Assembly: GCA_963743705.1 (NCBI GenBank)
Contig: CAVUQS010000021.1
Location: 496,001 to 560,000, forward strand
Length of the DNA: 64,000 nt
Direction: 5' to 3'
Source of the DNA: PALSA-243 sp963743705
GTDB lineage: Bacteria > Acidobacteriota > Terriglobia > Bryobacterales > Bryobacteraceae
Shown piece by piece: positions 1 through 8,698 of the stretch. Position numbers and translations under genes: made by a program. How positions within the stretch are numbered: the first letter of the stretch is position 1; each line of letters begins with the position of its first letter. Under the pieces are notes generated by a model. The model saw only the letters and a program-made list of their open reading frames with translations, was not told the origin of the DNA and ran no database searches.

Positions 1-725
1 GCATCGCCAATCGCAATCCGATTTCGACATTTGAGAGCAATGTTCAGGGGACATGGAATCTGCTGGAAGCGTGCCGCCGCTCACCGCTGGTGAAATCGGT
101 TGTGATTGCTTCGTCGGATAAGGCCTACGGCGATCAGGAAACGCTGCCTTACTCCGAAGACGCACCCCTGCAAGGCCGGCATCCCTACGACGTCAGCAAA
201 TCGTGCGCCGATCTGATCGCGCAAGCCTACGCGCACACCTACGGACTGCCTGTGGCCGTGACGCGCTGCGGCAATTTCTACGGCGGCGGCGACCTGAACT
301 GGAACCGCATCGTGCCGGGGACCATCCGCTCCGTGCTGCGCGGCGAACGGCCGGTAATCCGCTCCGATGGCCATTTCGTGCGCGATTATTTCTATGTGGA
401 AGATGGCGCCGCGGCTTACATGCTGCTGGCCGAGCAACTTCATCGGCGCCCCGAATTGCGCGGGCAAGCCTTCAATTTCTCTATCGAGAGCGAAGTGACG
501 GTGCTCGACCTGGTCAATCGCATTTTGCGCGCCATGGGGTCGGAGTTGAAGCCCGTGGTCTTGAACCAGGCTTCCAACGAGATCCGGCGCCAGTTCCTGA
601 GCGCCGCGCACGCGCGAAAAATGCTCGATTGGGCGCCGCTGTTCACGCTGGAAGAAGGCCTCACGCGCACGATCGGGTGGTATGAGGCGTTCCTGGGTTG
701 CACGGCGGCGGCAGCCGTTGCGTAG
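1..725 (+). CDS. rfbG: CDP-glucose 4,6-dehydratase (5' end outside window)
   Basis: This is the C-terminal part of a short-chain NAD-dependent sugar-nucleotide dehydratase. The frame is already open at base 3, so the start lies outside the window. The visible part contains the segment NPISTFESNVQGTWNLLEA, the ASSDKAYG loop, which replaces the TDE loop of dTDP-glucose dehydratases and is typical of the CDP-glucose branch, and the catalytic YDVSK at about base 191. Family knowledge: the enzyme converts CDP-glucose to CDP-4-keto-6-deoxyglucose in the cytoplasm. The next gene encodes the enzyme that uses this product (RfbH), which supports the CDP assignment. No frameshift is seen. A GDP-mannose dehydratase-like activity is a less likely alternative. 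Confidence 0.85.
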   Translation, partial: IANRNPISTFESNVQGTWNLLEACRRSPLVKSVVIASSDKAYGDQETLPYSEDAPLQGRHPYDVSKSCADLIAQAYAHTYGLPVAVTRCGNFYGGGDLNWNRIVPGTIRSVLRGERPVIRSDGHFVRDYFYVEDGAAAYMLLAEQLHRRPELRGQAFNFSIESEVTVLDLVNRILRAMGSELKPVVLNQASNEIRRQFLSAAHARKMLDWAPLFTLEEGLTRTIGWYEAFLGCTAAAAVA

Positions 726-817
726 AAAACCCTGGCCTCACCGCTAACTTTGGTCAACATCCTTCTCAGAACCAAATTCGGGATAGTGTGCGGCAACTAT
801 CCAAGTCAATATTGCAG

Positions 818-2161
818 ATGCCGCCCATGACGGAACGTAGCCAACAGCTTCGAACGCAAATCCTCGAGTTGGTTGGCGAATATTATTCCGAGCAGTTCGC
901 GAGCCGTCCTTTCACGGCCGGCGAATCGAGCGTGCCGGTCTCTGGCAAGGTCTTCGACGCGGCGGAAATTCAGTTACTCACCGACGCTTCACTCGACTTT
1001 TGGCTCACCACCGGGCGCTATGCTGAGCGTTTCGAGCGCGAATTCGCGCGGTGGATGGGCGTGCGCGAGTGCGTGCTCACCAATTCCGGGTCTTCCGCGA
1101 ACCTGCTGGCGATCTCGGCATTGACCTCACCCAAGTTGGGCGACCGGCGGCTTGTGCCAGGCGATGAAGTAATCACGGTGGCGGCGGGTTTCCCGACCAC
1201 GGTGAATCCCATCCTGCAGAACCGGCTGGTTCCGGTGTTTGTGGACGTCGCCATTCCCACTTACAACGTCGACGTGAGCTTGCTCGAGGCCGCGCTCTCG
1301 CCGCGCACACGCGCTGTAATCTTCGCGCACACGCTGGGCAATCCGTTCGATATCGCCGCGGTGAGCGCGTTCGCGCAAAGGCACGATCTGTGGCTGATCG
1401 AAGATTGCTGCGATGCCGTGGGGTCGCTCTATCAGGGTCAAAAAGCTGGGACCTTCGGCGATCTGGCGACCACCAGTTTCTACCCCGCGCACCACATCAC
1501 CATGGGCGAAGGCGGCGCGGTGCTGATGAACAAGCCGCTGCTGCGCACGCTGGTGGAATCTTTCCGCGATTGGGGCCGCGATTGCTGGTGCGCGCCCGGC
1601 TGCGACAACACCTGCGGCAAGCGCTTCGATTGGCAACTGGGCGGATTGCCCTGCGGCTACGACCACAAGTACACGTACTCGCACGTCGGTTACAACCTCA
1701 AATTGACGGACATGCAGGCGGCAGTCGGCGTGGCGCAGTTGCAGAAGCTCGACGGCTTCATCGAAACACGCAAGCGCAACTTCACGGCGCTGCGCGAAGG
1801 GCTGCGCGAACTGGAAGAGTTCTTCATTCTGCCGGAAGCGACGCCCGGTTCGGAGCCGAGCTGGTTCGGGTTCCCCATCGCCGTGCGGCCGGATGCGCCG
1901 TTCACGCGCAACGAAGTCACCAGGCACCTCGAAAGCCGCAAGATCGCCACGCGCCTGTTGTTCGGCGGCAATCTGACTCGGCAGCCGGCGTATCGCGAAT
2001 ACGAATTCCGCGTTCCCGGGTCGCTCGCCAACACCGATTTTGTAATGAACCAGGTTTTTTGGATCGGTCTTTACCCCGGCATCACGCCGGAAATTCTCGA
2101 TTACATGCTGGAGAGCCTGCACGCCGCCGTAACCACGATGGCGCTGCCGGCGGGAGTCTAA
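818..2161 (+). CDS. rfbH: CDP-4-dehydro-6-deoxyglucose 3-dehydrase (E1), RfbH
   Basis: PLP-dependent member of the DegT/DnrJ/EryC1/StrS aminotransferase fold that deoxygenates C3 of CDP-4-keto-6-deoxyglucose together with a reductase (E3). Two diagnostic signs are visible. The PLP lysine is replaced by histidine in PAHHITMGEGG (residues 225/226). The cysteines C198, C256, C258 and C266 fit the Cx57CxCx7C pattern that binds the [2Fe-2S] cluster in E1. Length is 447 aa from the ATG at 818; an in-frame ATG at 827 is also possible, and a further upstream start would overlap the preceding gene. It follows rfbG by 92 bases. No E3 reductase gene is seen in the window; it may lie upstream of base 1. 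Confidence 0.93.
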   Translation: MPPMTERSQQLRTQILELVGEYYSEQFASRPFTAGESSVPVSGKVFDAAEIQLLTDASLDFWLTTGRYAERFEREFARWMGVRECVLTNSGSSANLLAISALTSPKLGDRRLVPGDEVITVAAGFPTTVNPILQNRLVPVFVDVAIPTYNVDVSLLEAALSPRTRAVIFAHTLGNPFDIAAVSAFAQRHDLWLIEDCCDAVGSLYQGQKAGTFGDLATTSFYPAHHITMGEGGAVLMNKPLLRTLVESFRDWGRDCWCAPGCDNTCGKRFDWQLGGLPCGYDHKYTYSHVGYNLKLTDMQAAVGVAQLQKLDGFIETRKRNFTALREGLRELEEFFILPEATPGSEPSWFGFPIAVRPDAPFTRNEVTRHLESRKIATRLLFGGNLTRQPAYREYEFRVPGSLANTDFVMNQVFWIGLYPGITPEILDYMLESLHAAVTTMALPAGV

Positions 2162-2164
2162 CGA

Positions 2165-3067
2165 ATGCAAAACCCCACGACGAATGGAAATGGCCCCGAA
2201 GTTCTCATCGGAAACAAGATTCTGGGCGGCGGCCACGCCTGCTACATCATTGCCGAAATCGGCATCAATCATAACGGCGATATCGATCTCGCACGGCGCC
2301 TGATCAGCGTGGCCGTCGCGGCCGGCTGCGACGCGGTGAAGTTTCAGAAGCGCTCCGTGGACGTGGTCTACACGGCAGACGAGTTGGCCAAGCCGCGCGA
2401 AAGTCCATTCGGCGCGACCAATGGCGATCTCAAACGCGGCCTCGAATTCGGGCACGACGAATACCGCTTGATCGACCGCTATTGCCGCGAAGTGAAGATG
2501 CCGTGGTTCTCGTCCTGCTGGGATGAAAAGTCGGTCGATTTCATCGACCAGTTCGATCCGCCGTGCTACAAGATCGCCTCCGCATCGCTCACCGACGATA
2601 ATCTGTTGCGGCACACGCGCTCCAAAGGCAAGGCGATCATTCTTTCCACCGGCATGAGCACCATCGAAGAGATCGATCACGCGGTGGAAGTGCTGGGCAC
2701 GAACGATCTGGTGCTGCTGCACGCCTGCAGCGTCTACCCGGCGCATTATCCCGAGCTCAATTTGAAAGCCATCGCCACCCTGCAGGAACGTTATGGCGTG
2801 CCGGTGGGTTATTCCGGCCACGAAACCGGCCTGCCGTCCACGGTGGCCGCGGTAGCGCTGGGCGCCTGCTGCGTGGAACGTCACATCACGCTCGACCGCG
2901 CCATGTGGGGCTCTGACCAGGCTGCGTCGCTCGAGCCGAATGGCATCTCCAAGATCGTGAGCTACGTCCGCATCGTGGAGCAATCGCTCGGCGACGGCGT
3001 AAAACGCGTGGTGGAGCGGGAACAGCCCATCATCAAAAAACTGCGGCGTGTAGGCGCGGCGGCCTGA
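2165..3067 (+). CDS. NeuB-family PEP-condensing sugar synthase (nonulosonate synthase-like)
   Basis: TIM-barrel synthase of the N-acetylneuraminate/legionaminate synthase family (NeuB, SpsE), which joins phosphoenolpyruvate to an aldose to make a nine-carbon or similar 2-keto-3-deoxy acid. Visible family signatures are IAEIGINHNGDIDLA near residue 29, AGCDAVKFQKR, YKIASASLTD, LSTGMSTIEEI and HACSVYPA. The protein is only 300 aa and stops after the barrel; the C-terminal SAF (antifreeze-like) domain of standard NeuB (about 340-350 aa) is absent. It starts 3 bases after rfbH and is followed after 1 base by a KdsC-like phosphatase. No CMP-sugar synthetase (NeuA) is present in the window, so the final sugar is unknown. 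Confidence 0.85.
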   Translation: MQNPTTNGNGPEVLIGNKILGGGHACYIIAEIGINHNGDIDLARRLISVAVAAGCDAVKFQKRSVDVVYTADELAKPRESPFGATNGDLKRGLEFGHDEYRLIDRYCREVKMPWFSSCWDEKSVDFIDQFDPPCYKIASASLTDDNLLRHTRSKGKAIILSTGMSTIEEIDHAVEVLGTNDLVLLHACSVYPAHYPELNLKAIATLQERYGVPVGYSGHETGLPSTVAAVALGACCVERHITLDRAMWGSDQAASLEPNGISKIVSYVRIVEQSLGDGVKRVVEREQPIIKKLRRVGAAA

Positions 3068-3068
3068 C

Positions 3069-3575
3069 ATGCCGATGCTACGAGCCATCGCGCTCGATGT
3101 CGATGGCGTACTCACCGATGGCGGCGTCTGGTGGGGCCCTCACGGCGCGGAGTGGAAGCGCTTTTCGTTCGCCGACATCATGGGAGTTTCCCTGGCGCGC
3201 AAGGCAGGCATCACGGTAACGCTCATCTCCGGCGAAGAAAGCCCGCTGGTGGATCGTTTCGCCGACAAACTGGGCCTGGCCGAAACCGCGCAGGGCTGCA
3301 AGGATAAAGCCGCGGCGCTGCGCGCTTTCGCCGAACGCAACGAACTGCGCCTCGATGAGATCTGCTTCATGGGCGACGACGTCAACGACCTCACCGCCAT
3401 GGATCTCGCCGGTTATTCCGCCGCGCCGGCCAACGCCCGCCCGGTAGTCTTGCGACGCGCCGACATCGTGACCCAGGCCGGCGGCGGCAACGGCGCCGTC
3501 CGCGAGCTGGTCGACTTGATTCTGGCCGGCGAACTGCCGCGCGTGATGCGCACCCAGCGCCGCCAATCCGCATAA
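3069..3575 (+). CDS. KdsC/YrbI-family HAD phosphatase
   Basis: Small HAD phosphatase (168 aa) of the KdsC type, which removes phosphate from 3-deoxy-octulosonate 8-phosphate or from nonulosonate 9-phosphates. The nucleophile motif is DVDGVLTDGG near the N-terminus, motif II is the SGE region of TLISGEES, and the C-terminal Mg-binding motif is GDDVNDL. There is no cap domain, as usual for this C0 subfamily. It starts 1 base after the neuB-like gene, so the two are probably translationally coupled. Family knowledge plus context suggest that it dephosphorylates the product of that synthase. No KdsA or KdsB gene is adjacent, which makes housekeeping Kdo synthesis less likely. Confidence 0.86.
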   Translation: MPMLRAIALDVDGVLTDGGVWWGPHGAEWKRFSFADIMGVSLARKAGITVTLISGEESPLVDRFADKLGLAETAQGCKDKAAALRAFAERNELRLDEICFMGDDVNDLTAMDLAGYSAAPANARPVVLRRADIVTQAGGGNGAVRELVDLILAGELPRVMRTQRRQSA

Positions 3576-3578
3576 CCG

Positions 3579-5396
3579 ATGAAACTTTCCGATTACGTGA
3601 TGCAGTTCGTCGCGCGGTTGGGCGTGAAGCACGTCTTCCTGGTGACCGGCGGCGGCGCCATGCATTTGAACGCGTCGCTGGCGCAGCGCGCCGATCTCGA
3701 ACCAGTTTGCAACTCGCACGAGCAGGCCAGCGCCATCGCAGCCGAAAACTACGCCAAGGCCACGAACAACATCGGCGTCGCGCTGGTGACCACCGGCCCA
3801 GGCGGAACCAACGCGGTGACGGGCGTCGCCGGCGCATGGCTCGATTCCACGCCCATGCTGGTGATCTCCGGACAGGTGAAACGCCCCGACCGCATGTTCG
3901 CCGCCGACGGCTCGCCGCTTGGCATGAGACAGCTCGGCGTGCAGGAAGTGGACATCGTCTCCATCGTCAAGCCGATCACGAAATATGCAGTGACGGTACT
4001 CGATCCACGGAGCATCCGTTTCCACCTGGAAAAGGCGGTCGACATCGCGCGCAGCGGAAGGCCCGGACCGGTGTGGATCGACATTCCGCTCGACGTGCAG
4101 GCCGCGCCGATTGACGAATCTACTTTGCCCGAGTACGTCGCTGAACCGGTAACGCAGCCGCAAGGCTTGCCCCGCCTGGTCCGCGAGACCATCGACGCGC
4201 TCAACCGCGCCGAACGGCCCTTGATCTTGGTTGGGAACGGCGTGCGTCTCGCGCGCGCCGAAGCCGAATTCCGGGAATTCTTCGCGCTGACTCAGATTCC
4301 CGTCGAAGCCACCTGGTGCGCGGCCGATATCGTATCGAGCGAAGAGCCGCTGTTTGTCGGGCGGCCCGGTTCACTCGCCAGCCGCGGCGCCAACTTCGCG
4401 CTACAAAACTGCGATTTCCTTCTCAGCATCGGCGCCCGCCTCGATTTCGCCATCACCGGTTACGCGCCGGAAAAACTGGCGCGCGCCGCCCACAAAGTGA
4501 TGGTGGATATCGACGAGGCCGAAATCCGCAAGCTCGCGCCGCACATCGACACGCCCATCGTCGCCGACGCCGGCGAATTTCTGCGCCAACTGTTGCGCCA
4601 GCGCGACGACATCCAGCCTAAAGAGCGCGCCCCGTGGAAGGCACGCTGCGCCGATTGGAAAACGCGCTACCCGGTCGTTCTGCCGGAGCACCGCAAGCCC
4701 GAAGGATTGGTCAGCGTTTATCACCTGGCGGAAGCGATTTCACAGGAAACCGAGCCGGACGACCTGATGATTTCCGGCAACGCCGGCAGCGCCATCGAAA
4801 TCTTCCTTTTCGCCTGTCCCACACGCACAGGCCAGCGTATCTTCCACATGGCCGGCTTGGGCGCGATGGGCTGCGCGGTTCCGGCAAGCATCGGCGTTTG
4901 CCTGGCGGGCGGCCGCCGGCGCACGGTCTGCGTGGATGGCGATGGCGGCTTCCAGTTCAACGTGCAGGAGCTCGCGACCATCCGCCATCTGAACCTGCCC
5001 GTAAAATTCTTCGTGCTCAACAACGATGGCTATGCGTCCATTCGCGCGTCGCAAGCCAACTTTTTCGGCGCGCCCCAGGTGGGCTGCGACGAACGCACCG
5101 GGCTGATGATCCCGAACTTGTGCAAAGTCGCAGCTTCCTATGGCATCACGCCCATGCGCATCGATAGCCAGGTGAACCTGCGGGAACAAGTGCGTAGCGT
5201 GATCGCGACGCCCGGGCCGGTGATCTGCGACGTCCATGTGATTCCGGATGAGCCGCGCGGGCCCCGCCTTTCCACCATGCAGCGGCCCGATGGATCGCTG
5301 GTTTCGAAGCCCCTCGAAGATCTCTGGCCGTTCCTCGACCGCGAGGAGTTCCTGGCGAACATGATCGTGCCGCCGCTCGAGGAGTCGCGCGTTTGA
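3579..5396 (+). CDS. ThDP-dependent enzyme, acetolactate synthase family, in a sugar operon
   Basis: Full-length (605 aa) thiamine diphosphate enzyme. The N-terminal PYR domain carries the conserved catalytic glutamate in NSHEQASA and the loop TTGPGGTNA. The middle domain is Rossmann-like, and the C-terminal PP domain carries the ThDP-Mg motif GDGGFQFN...NNDGY. It resembles acetolactate synthase, but no small regulatory subunit gene or other branched-chain amino acid genes are near. It sits inside a deoxysugar/nonulosonate operon, 3 bases after the phosphatase gene and overlapping the next epimerase by 4 bases. Known relatives in such places include YerE, which adds a two-carbon unit from pyruvate to a CDP-4-keto-3,6-dideoxyhexose. 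A YerE-like role is inference; an ordinary acyl-transfer or decarboxylase role is possible. Confidence 0.85.
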   Translation: MKLSDYVMQFVARLGVKHVFLVTGGGAMHLNASLAQRADLEPVCNSHEQASAIAAENYAKATNNIGVALVTTGPGGTNAVTGVAGAWLDSTPMLVISGQVKRPDRMFAADGSPLGMRQLGVQEVDIVSIVKPITKYAVTVLDPRSIRFHLEKAVDIARSGRPGPVWIDIPLDVQAAPIDESTLPEYVAEPVTQPQGLPRLVRETIDALNRAERPLILVGNGVRLARAEAEFREFFALTQIPVEATWCAADIVSSEEPLFVGRPGSLASRGANFALQNCDFLLSIGARLDFAITGYAPEKLARAAHKVMVDIDEAEIRKLAPHIDTPIVADAGEFLRQLLRQRDDIQPKERAPWKARCADWKTRYPVVLPEHRKPEGLVSVYHLAEAISQETEPDDLMISGNAGSAIEIFLFACPTRTGQRIFHMAGLGAMGCAVPASIGVCLAGGRRRTVCVDGDGGFQFNVQELATIRHLNLPVKFFVLNNDGYASIRASQANFFGAPQVGCDERTGLMIPNLCKVAASYGITPMRIDSQVNLREQVRSVIATPGPVICDVHVIPDEPRGPRLSTMQRPDGSLVSKPLEDLWPFLDREEFLANMIVPPLEESRV

Positions 5397-6271
5397 AGAT
5401 TCTGATCACCGGCGCCGGCGGTTTCATCGGACGCAACCTGGCGGCGCAATATGCGGAGCGCCACGAGGTCGCCACCCCATCGCGCGCCGAGCTTGATCTG
5501 CTGGATGCCAATGCAGTGCGGCAATACCTGAAGCGTCATCGTTTCGACGCCGTGATTCACGCCGCCACTGAGCGTTCAAACCGCGCACTTGCGGCTTCGC
5601 CCGATTTACTGGACCGCAACTGCCGCATGTTTTTCAATCTGGCCCGCAACGGCCAGTCGTTCCGGCGCATGCTCTTCCTCAGTTCGGGCGCCGTTTACGA
5701 TCGCGCGCACTGGCAGCCGCGCATGGCCGAAGGATACTTCGACGCGCATATCCCCGCCGACGCCTACGGGTTCTCGAAATACACTTGCGCCAAGGCGATC
5801 GAAGGAATGGATCGCGTATACGAAATGCGCCTCTTCGGCGTGTTCGGCCCGCACGAAGACTGGCGCGTGCGCTTCCTTTCGAACGCCTGTTGCCGCGCGG
5901 TTTGCGACATGCCCGTGGCGATCCGGCAGAATGTGCGTTTCGATTATCTGGACGTGGAAGACCTCGGCTGGATCCTGGAACATTTTCTACGAAACGTTCC
6001 GCGCCATCGCGCCTATAACGTCGCGCTCGGCCGCGCTTTCGATCTCAAGACGTTGGCCAAGTGCGTCATTCAGGCCTCCGGCAAGTCGCTCGACGTGACC
6101 ATCCGCAACCCCGGCATGGGTTCGGAGTACAGCGCTGAGAATGCGCGGCTGCTCGCGGAGATTCCGGATTTTCATTTTCGCGAAATGAGCGAATCGATCG
6201 CAAAGCTCTACCGGTGGCACGAAGCACGCAAAGATTTCATCGACCCGGCGCTATTGCGCTTTGACGAGTGA
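5393..6271 (+). CDS. NAD-dependent epimerase/dehydratase (extended SDR)
   Basis: Extended short-chain dehydrogenase of 292 aa. The N-terminal nucleotide-binding motif is GAGGFIG and the catalytic pair lies in YGFSK near residue 123, with SSGAVYD providing the usual upstream serine region. The start is a TTG that overlaps the stop of the ThDP gene (TTGA), which points to coupled translation. The substrate cannot be told from sequence. Given the neighbours, it most likely reduces or epimerises a nucleotide-linked keto sugar made earlier in the operon. It is shorter than typical sugar 4-epimerases and has lost some C-terminal sugar-binding sequence. Confidence 0.82.
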   Translation: MKILITGAGGFIGRNLAAQYAERHEVATPSRAELDLLDANAVRQYLKRHRFDAVIHAATERSNRALAASPDLLDRNCRMFFNLARNGQSFRRMLFLSSGAVYDRAHWQPRMAEGYFDAHIPADAYGFSKYTCAKAIEGMDRVYEMRLFGVFGPHEDWRVRFLSNACCRAVCDMPVAIRQNVRFDYLDVEDLGWILEHFLRNVPRHRAYNVALGRAFDLKTLAKCVIQASGKSLDVTIRNPGMGSEYSAENARLLAEIPDFHFREMSESIAKLYRWHEARKDFIDPALLRFDE

Positions 6272-6281
6272 GGGAAAAATC

Positions 6282-7100
6282 ATGTTGGCAATCATGCAAG
6301 GAAGACTGACGCCGCCGGTGGAGGCTCGTATACAAGCGTTCCCCAGGGAGCAATGGGCGAGCGAATTCCCAAACGCCGCCGCGGCCGGGCTCGACGCCGT
6401 CGAATGGATCTACGACGCGTACGGCGTGGGCGCAAATCCTCTGGATACGCCCGACGGCATCAGCGCGATTCACTCGCTCTCCACCGCGCACAAAGTAGCC
6501 GTCCGCTCGATGTGCGCCGATTATTTCATGGATTTTACGTTCGTCCGGGCTACAGAGGAAGAGCGCGCGGAACGCATCGCTCGTCTGATCGCATTGATGG
6601 ACCAAGCCCGCGGAATCGGCGTCTCGCGCGTCGTGCTGCCGTTTGTCGATTCCTCCGCAATTCGCGACGAAGCCGACCGCGAGGCCGTGGTCGATACGCT
6701 CCACCGCGCATTGCCGGCGGCGCACAAGGCAGGAATCGAGCTGCATTTGGAAACCTCTTTGCCGCCCGATGAGTTTGCCGCGCTACTCGCCCGCGTTCCC
6801 GATCCGTTCGTGAAAGTGAATTACGACTCGGGCAACAGTTCCTCGCTCGGCTACAAGCCCGCGGAAGAGTTCGCGGCCTATGGCGGCCGGTTGGGGAGCG
6901 TTCATATTAAGGACCGCGTGCTGGGCGGCGGCACGGTTCCGCTCGGTGAGGGCGATGCCGATTTCGACGCGGTTTTCCAGGGCTTGCGCCGATTAGACTA
7001 TGCCGGCGACCTGGTCCTGCAAGTGGCGCGCGGCGACGCGGGCGACGAAATCGCTTGGGCGCAGCATAACCGCGAATTTGTCGCGAGGTATCTGAATTAG
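6282..7100 (+). CDS. Sugar phosphate isomerase/epimerase-like TIM barrel
   Basis: 272-aa protein of the xylose isomerase-like TIM-barrel superfamily (AP endonuclease 2 type). Recognisable strands and metal-site segments include AGLDAVEWIYD near the N-terminus, ELHLETSLPPDEFA, VNYDSGNSS and GSVHIKDRV, with glutamate, aspartate and histidine in the positions that usually bind a divalent metal. The ATG at 6282 is chosen because GAGGGAAAA lies just before it; an upstream in-frame TTG at 6261 would overlap the epimerase gene. It is directly followed by an SDR gene with no gap. Reaction unknown; isomerisation of a keto/aldo sugar or sugar acid is the family expectation. Confidence 0.8.
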   Translation: MLAIMQGRLTPPVEARIQAFPREQWASEFPNAAAAGLDAVEWIYDAYGVGANPLDTPDGISAIHSLSTAHKVAVRSMCADYFMDFTFVRATEEERAERIARLIALMDQARGIGVSRVVLPFVDSSAIRDEADREAVVDTLHRALPAAHKAGIELHLETSLPPDEFAALLARVPDPFVKVNYDSGNSSSLGYKPAEEFAAYGGRLGSVHIKDRVLGGGTVPLGEGDADFDAVFQGLRRLDYAGDLVLQVARGDAGDEIAWAQHNREFVARYLN

Positions 7101-7871
7101 ATGGATCTCGGGCTCCAGGACAAGTCCGTGTTTGTCGCCGGTTCGTCGCGCGGAATCGGCAAGGGAATCGCCGCGGTGTTCCTGAACGAAGGCGCGCGCG
7201 TCGTCATCACCGGCCGCGATGAGCGATCGGTGGCACAGACTTGCACTGAGCTTTCGAGCGGACGCGCCGAACGCGCGATGGCGTTCGTGGGAGACTTGTC
7301 CGAACCCGAAGCCGCGCACGAGGCGCAACGCCAGACCGTCGAACGGTGGGGCCCGGTGGATTGCCTGGTCTGCAACATCGGCAGCGGCACGGCGCGGAAT
7401 GGTTGGGATCTGGCGCGGTCCGATTGGGACGCCGCCTTTCGCGTCAATTTCTGGGCAACTACCGGGCTGGTGGAAGCGTTCCTGCCCGGCATGGTGGAAG
7501 GCCGCCGGGGAAATATCATTTTTGTCAGTTCGATTGCCGGCCTGGAAAGCCTCGGCGCGCCGATTCCCTATGGCGCGGCGAAGGCCGCATTGGAACGATA
7601 CAGCAAAGATCTTTCGCGGCAGGCCGGCAAATTCGGCATTCGCGTGAACACCGTCGCGCCGGGCAATATTCTTTTCCCTGGCGGAACGTGGCAGCGCAAA
7701 CTGGATGCGGACCCGGAGAAAATCTCTGCGCTCATCACGGCGGAGGTTCCGCTGGGGCGATTCGGCGAACCGGAAGAGATCGGCGCGGCGGCCGCCTTCC
7801 TGGCATCGCGCCATGCGGCGTTTGTGACCGGCGCATGCCTGGTGGCGGATGGAGGCCAGACGCGAGCATGA
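7101..7871 (+). CDS. SDR-family oxidoreductase (first of three)
   Basis: Classical short-chain dehydrogenase, 256 aa, with the NAD(P)-binding motif GSSRGIGKG, the catalytic serine region SSIAGLES and the catalytic pair in YGAAK. The C-terminus VTGACLVADGG is typical of FabG-like enzymes. Its ATG follows the stop of the preceding gene with no spacing, and its own stop overlaps the next SDR by 4 bases, so the operon continues. The substrate is probably a sugar or sugar acid, from context only. Confidence 0.85.
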   Translation: MDLGLQDKSVFVAGSSRGIGKGIAAVFLNEGARVVITGRDERSVAQTCTELSSGRAERAMAFVGDLSEPEAAHEAQRQTVERWGPVDCLVCNIGSGTARNGWDLARSDWDAAFRVNFWATTGLVEAFLPGMVEGRRGNIIFVSSIAGLESLGAPIPYGAAKAALERYSKDLSRQAGKFGIRVNTVAPGNILFPGGTWQRKLDADPEKISALITAEVPLGRFGEPEEIGAAAAFLASRHAAFVTGACLVADGGQTRA

Positions 7872-8698
7872 CAAGCCTTTTCGATCTCGGCGGGCGAGTG
7901 GCGGTGATTACCGGCGGGGCCGGGTTGCTTGGTCTGCAACATGCGGAAATCGTGGCGTCGCAGGGTGGAATTCCCGTTTTATTGGATGTAGTACATGCGC
8001 AGGCGAAGGCGGATGAAATCACGGCTCGCCTCGGCGTGCCAGCGATGGCTCTCCGCGGCGATATCACCGATGCGGAAAGCGTTCGCGGAATCTTGCGGCA
8101 GGTTTTGGAGCGCTTCGGGCGGGCCGATATCCTCATCAACAATGCCGCCAACAATCCCAAGATGGAGAGCACGGCGGACGTCAACTTCTCGCGCTTCGAG
8201 AACTTTCCGCTGCATCAATGGCACGCGGATATCGCGGTGGGATTGACCGGCGCGCTGCTGTGCAGCCAGGCTTTCGGCTCTCACATGGCGGACAATTTCC
8301 AAAAAACGGGCCAACGTGGCGTGATCCTGAATATCGCGTCCGATCTGGCCGTGATCGCGCCCGATCAACGTATTTATCGCCAAGAAGGCGTCGCAGAGCA
8401 TCTGCAACCGGTGAAGCCGGTGACTTACTCCGTGGTGAAGAGCGGGTTAGTCGGCATGGCGCGATACCTGGCTACGTATTGGGCCGATTCCGGGGTGCGC
8501 GTGAATTCGATTTCGCCCGGTGGAGTTTACAACGGCCAGCCAGATGCATTCGTGGAGAAGCTGACGAACCTCATTCCGATGGGCCGCATGGCCAAGGTGG
8601 ATGAATACCAGGGCGCGGTCCTGTTTCTGATTTCCGACGCGTCATCGTACATGACCGGTCACAACCTGGTGGTGGATGGAGGCCGCACGGCGTGGTGA
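7868..8698 (+). CDS. SDR-family oxidoreductase (second of three)
   Basis: Classical SDR of 276 aa. The nucleotide-binding loop is GGAGLLG instead of the usual GxxxGIG, followed by NNAANNPKM, and the catalytic pair is in YSVVKSGL. The segment before the catalytic tyrosine is longer than in FabG, as in SDRs of legionaminate and related surface-sugar loci such as the third gene of this set. The ATG overlaps the stop of the first SDR (ATGA). Likely an oxidoreductase acting on an activated sugar or keto-acid sugar; exact role unknown. Confidence 0.83.
   Translation: MTSLFDLGGRVAVITGGAGLLGLQHAEIVASQGGIPVLLDVVHAQAKADEITARLGVPAMALRGDITDAESVRGILRQVLERFGRADILINNAANNPKMESTADVNFSRFENFPLHQWHADIAVGLTGALLCSQAFGSHMADNFQKTGQRGVILNIASDLAVIAPDQRIYRQEGVAEHLQPVKPVTYSVVKSGLVGMARYLATYWADSGVRVNSISPGGVYNGQPDAFVEKLTNLIPMGRMAKVDEYQGAVLFLISDASSYMTGHNLVVDGGRTAW

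Noticed and set aside
1127..3115. Long minus-strand open frame (over 600 codons) opposite rfbH and the neuB-like gene
   Set aside because: It is the antisense shadow of well-conserved plus-strand enzymes in GC-rich DNA; its composition (rich in Arg, His, Ala) and lack of any domain show it is not a gene.
3579..5396. Housekeeping acetolactate synthase (ilvB)
   Set aside because: No ilvN or other branched-chain genes adjacent and the gene is translationally coupled to sugar enzymes; the family assignment is kept but the ilvB label is not.
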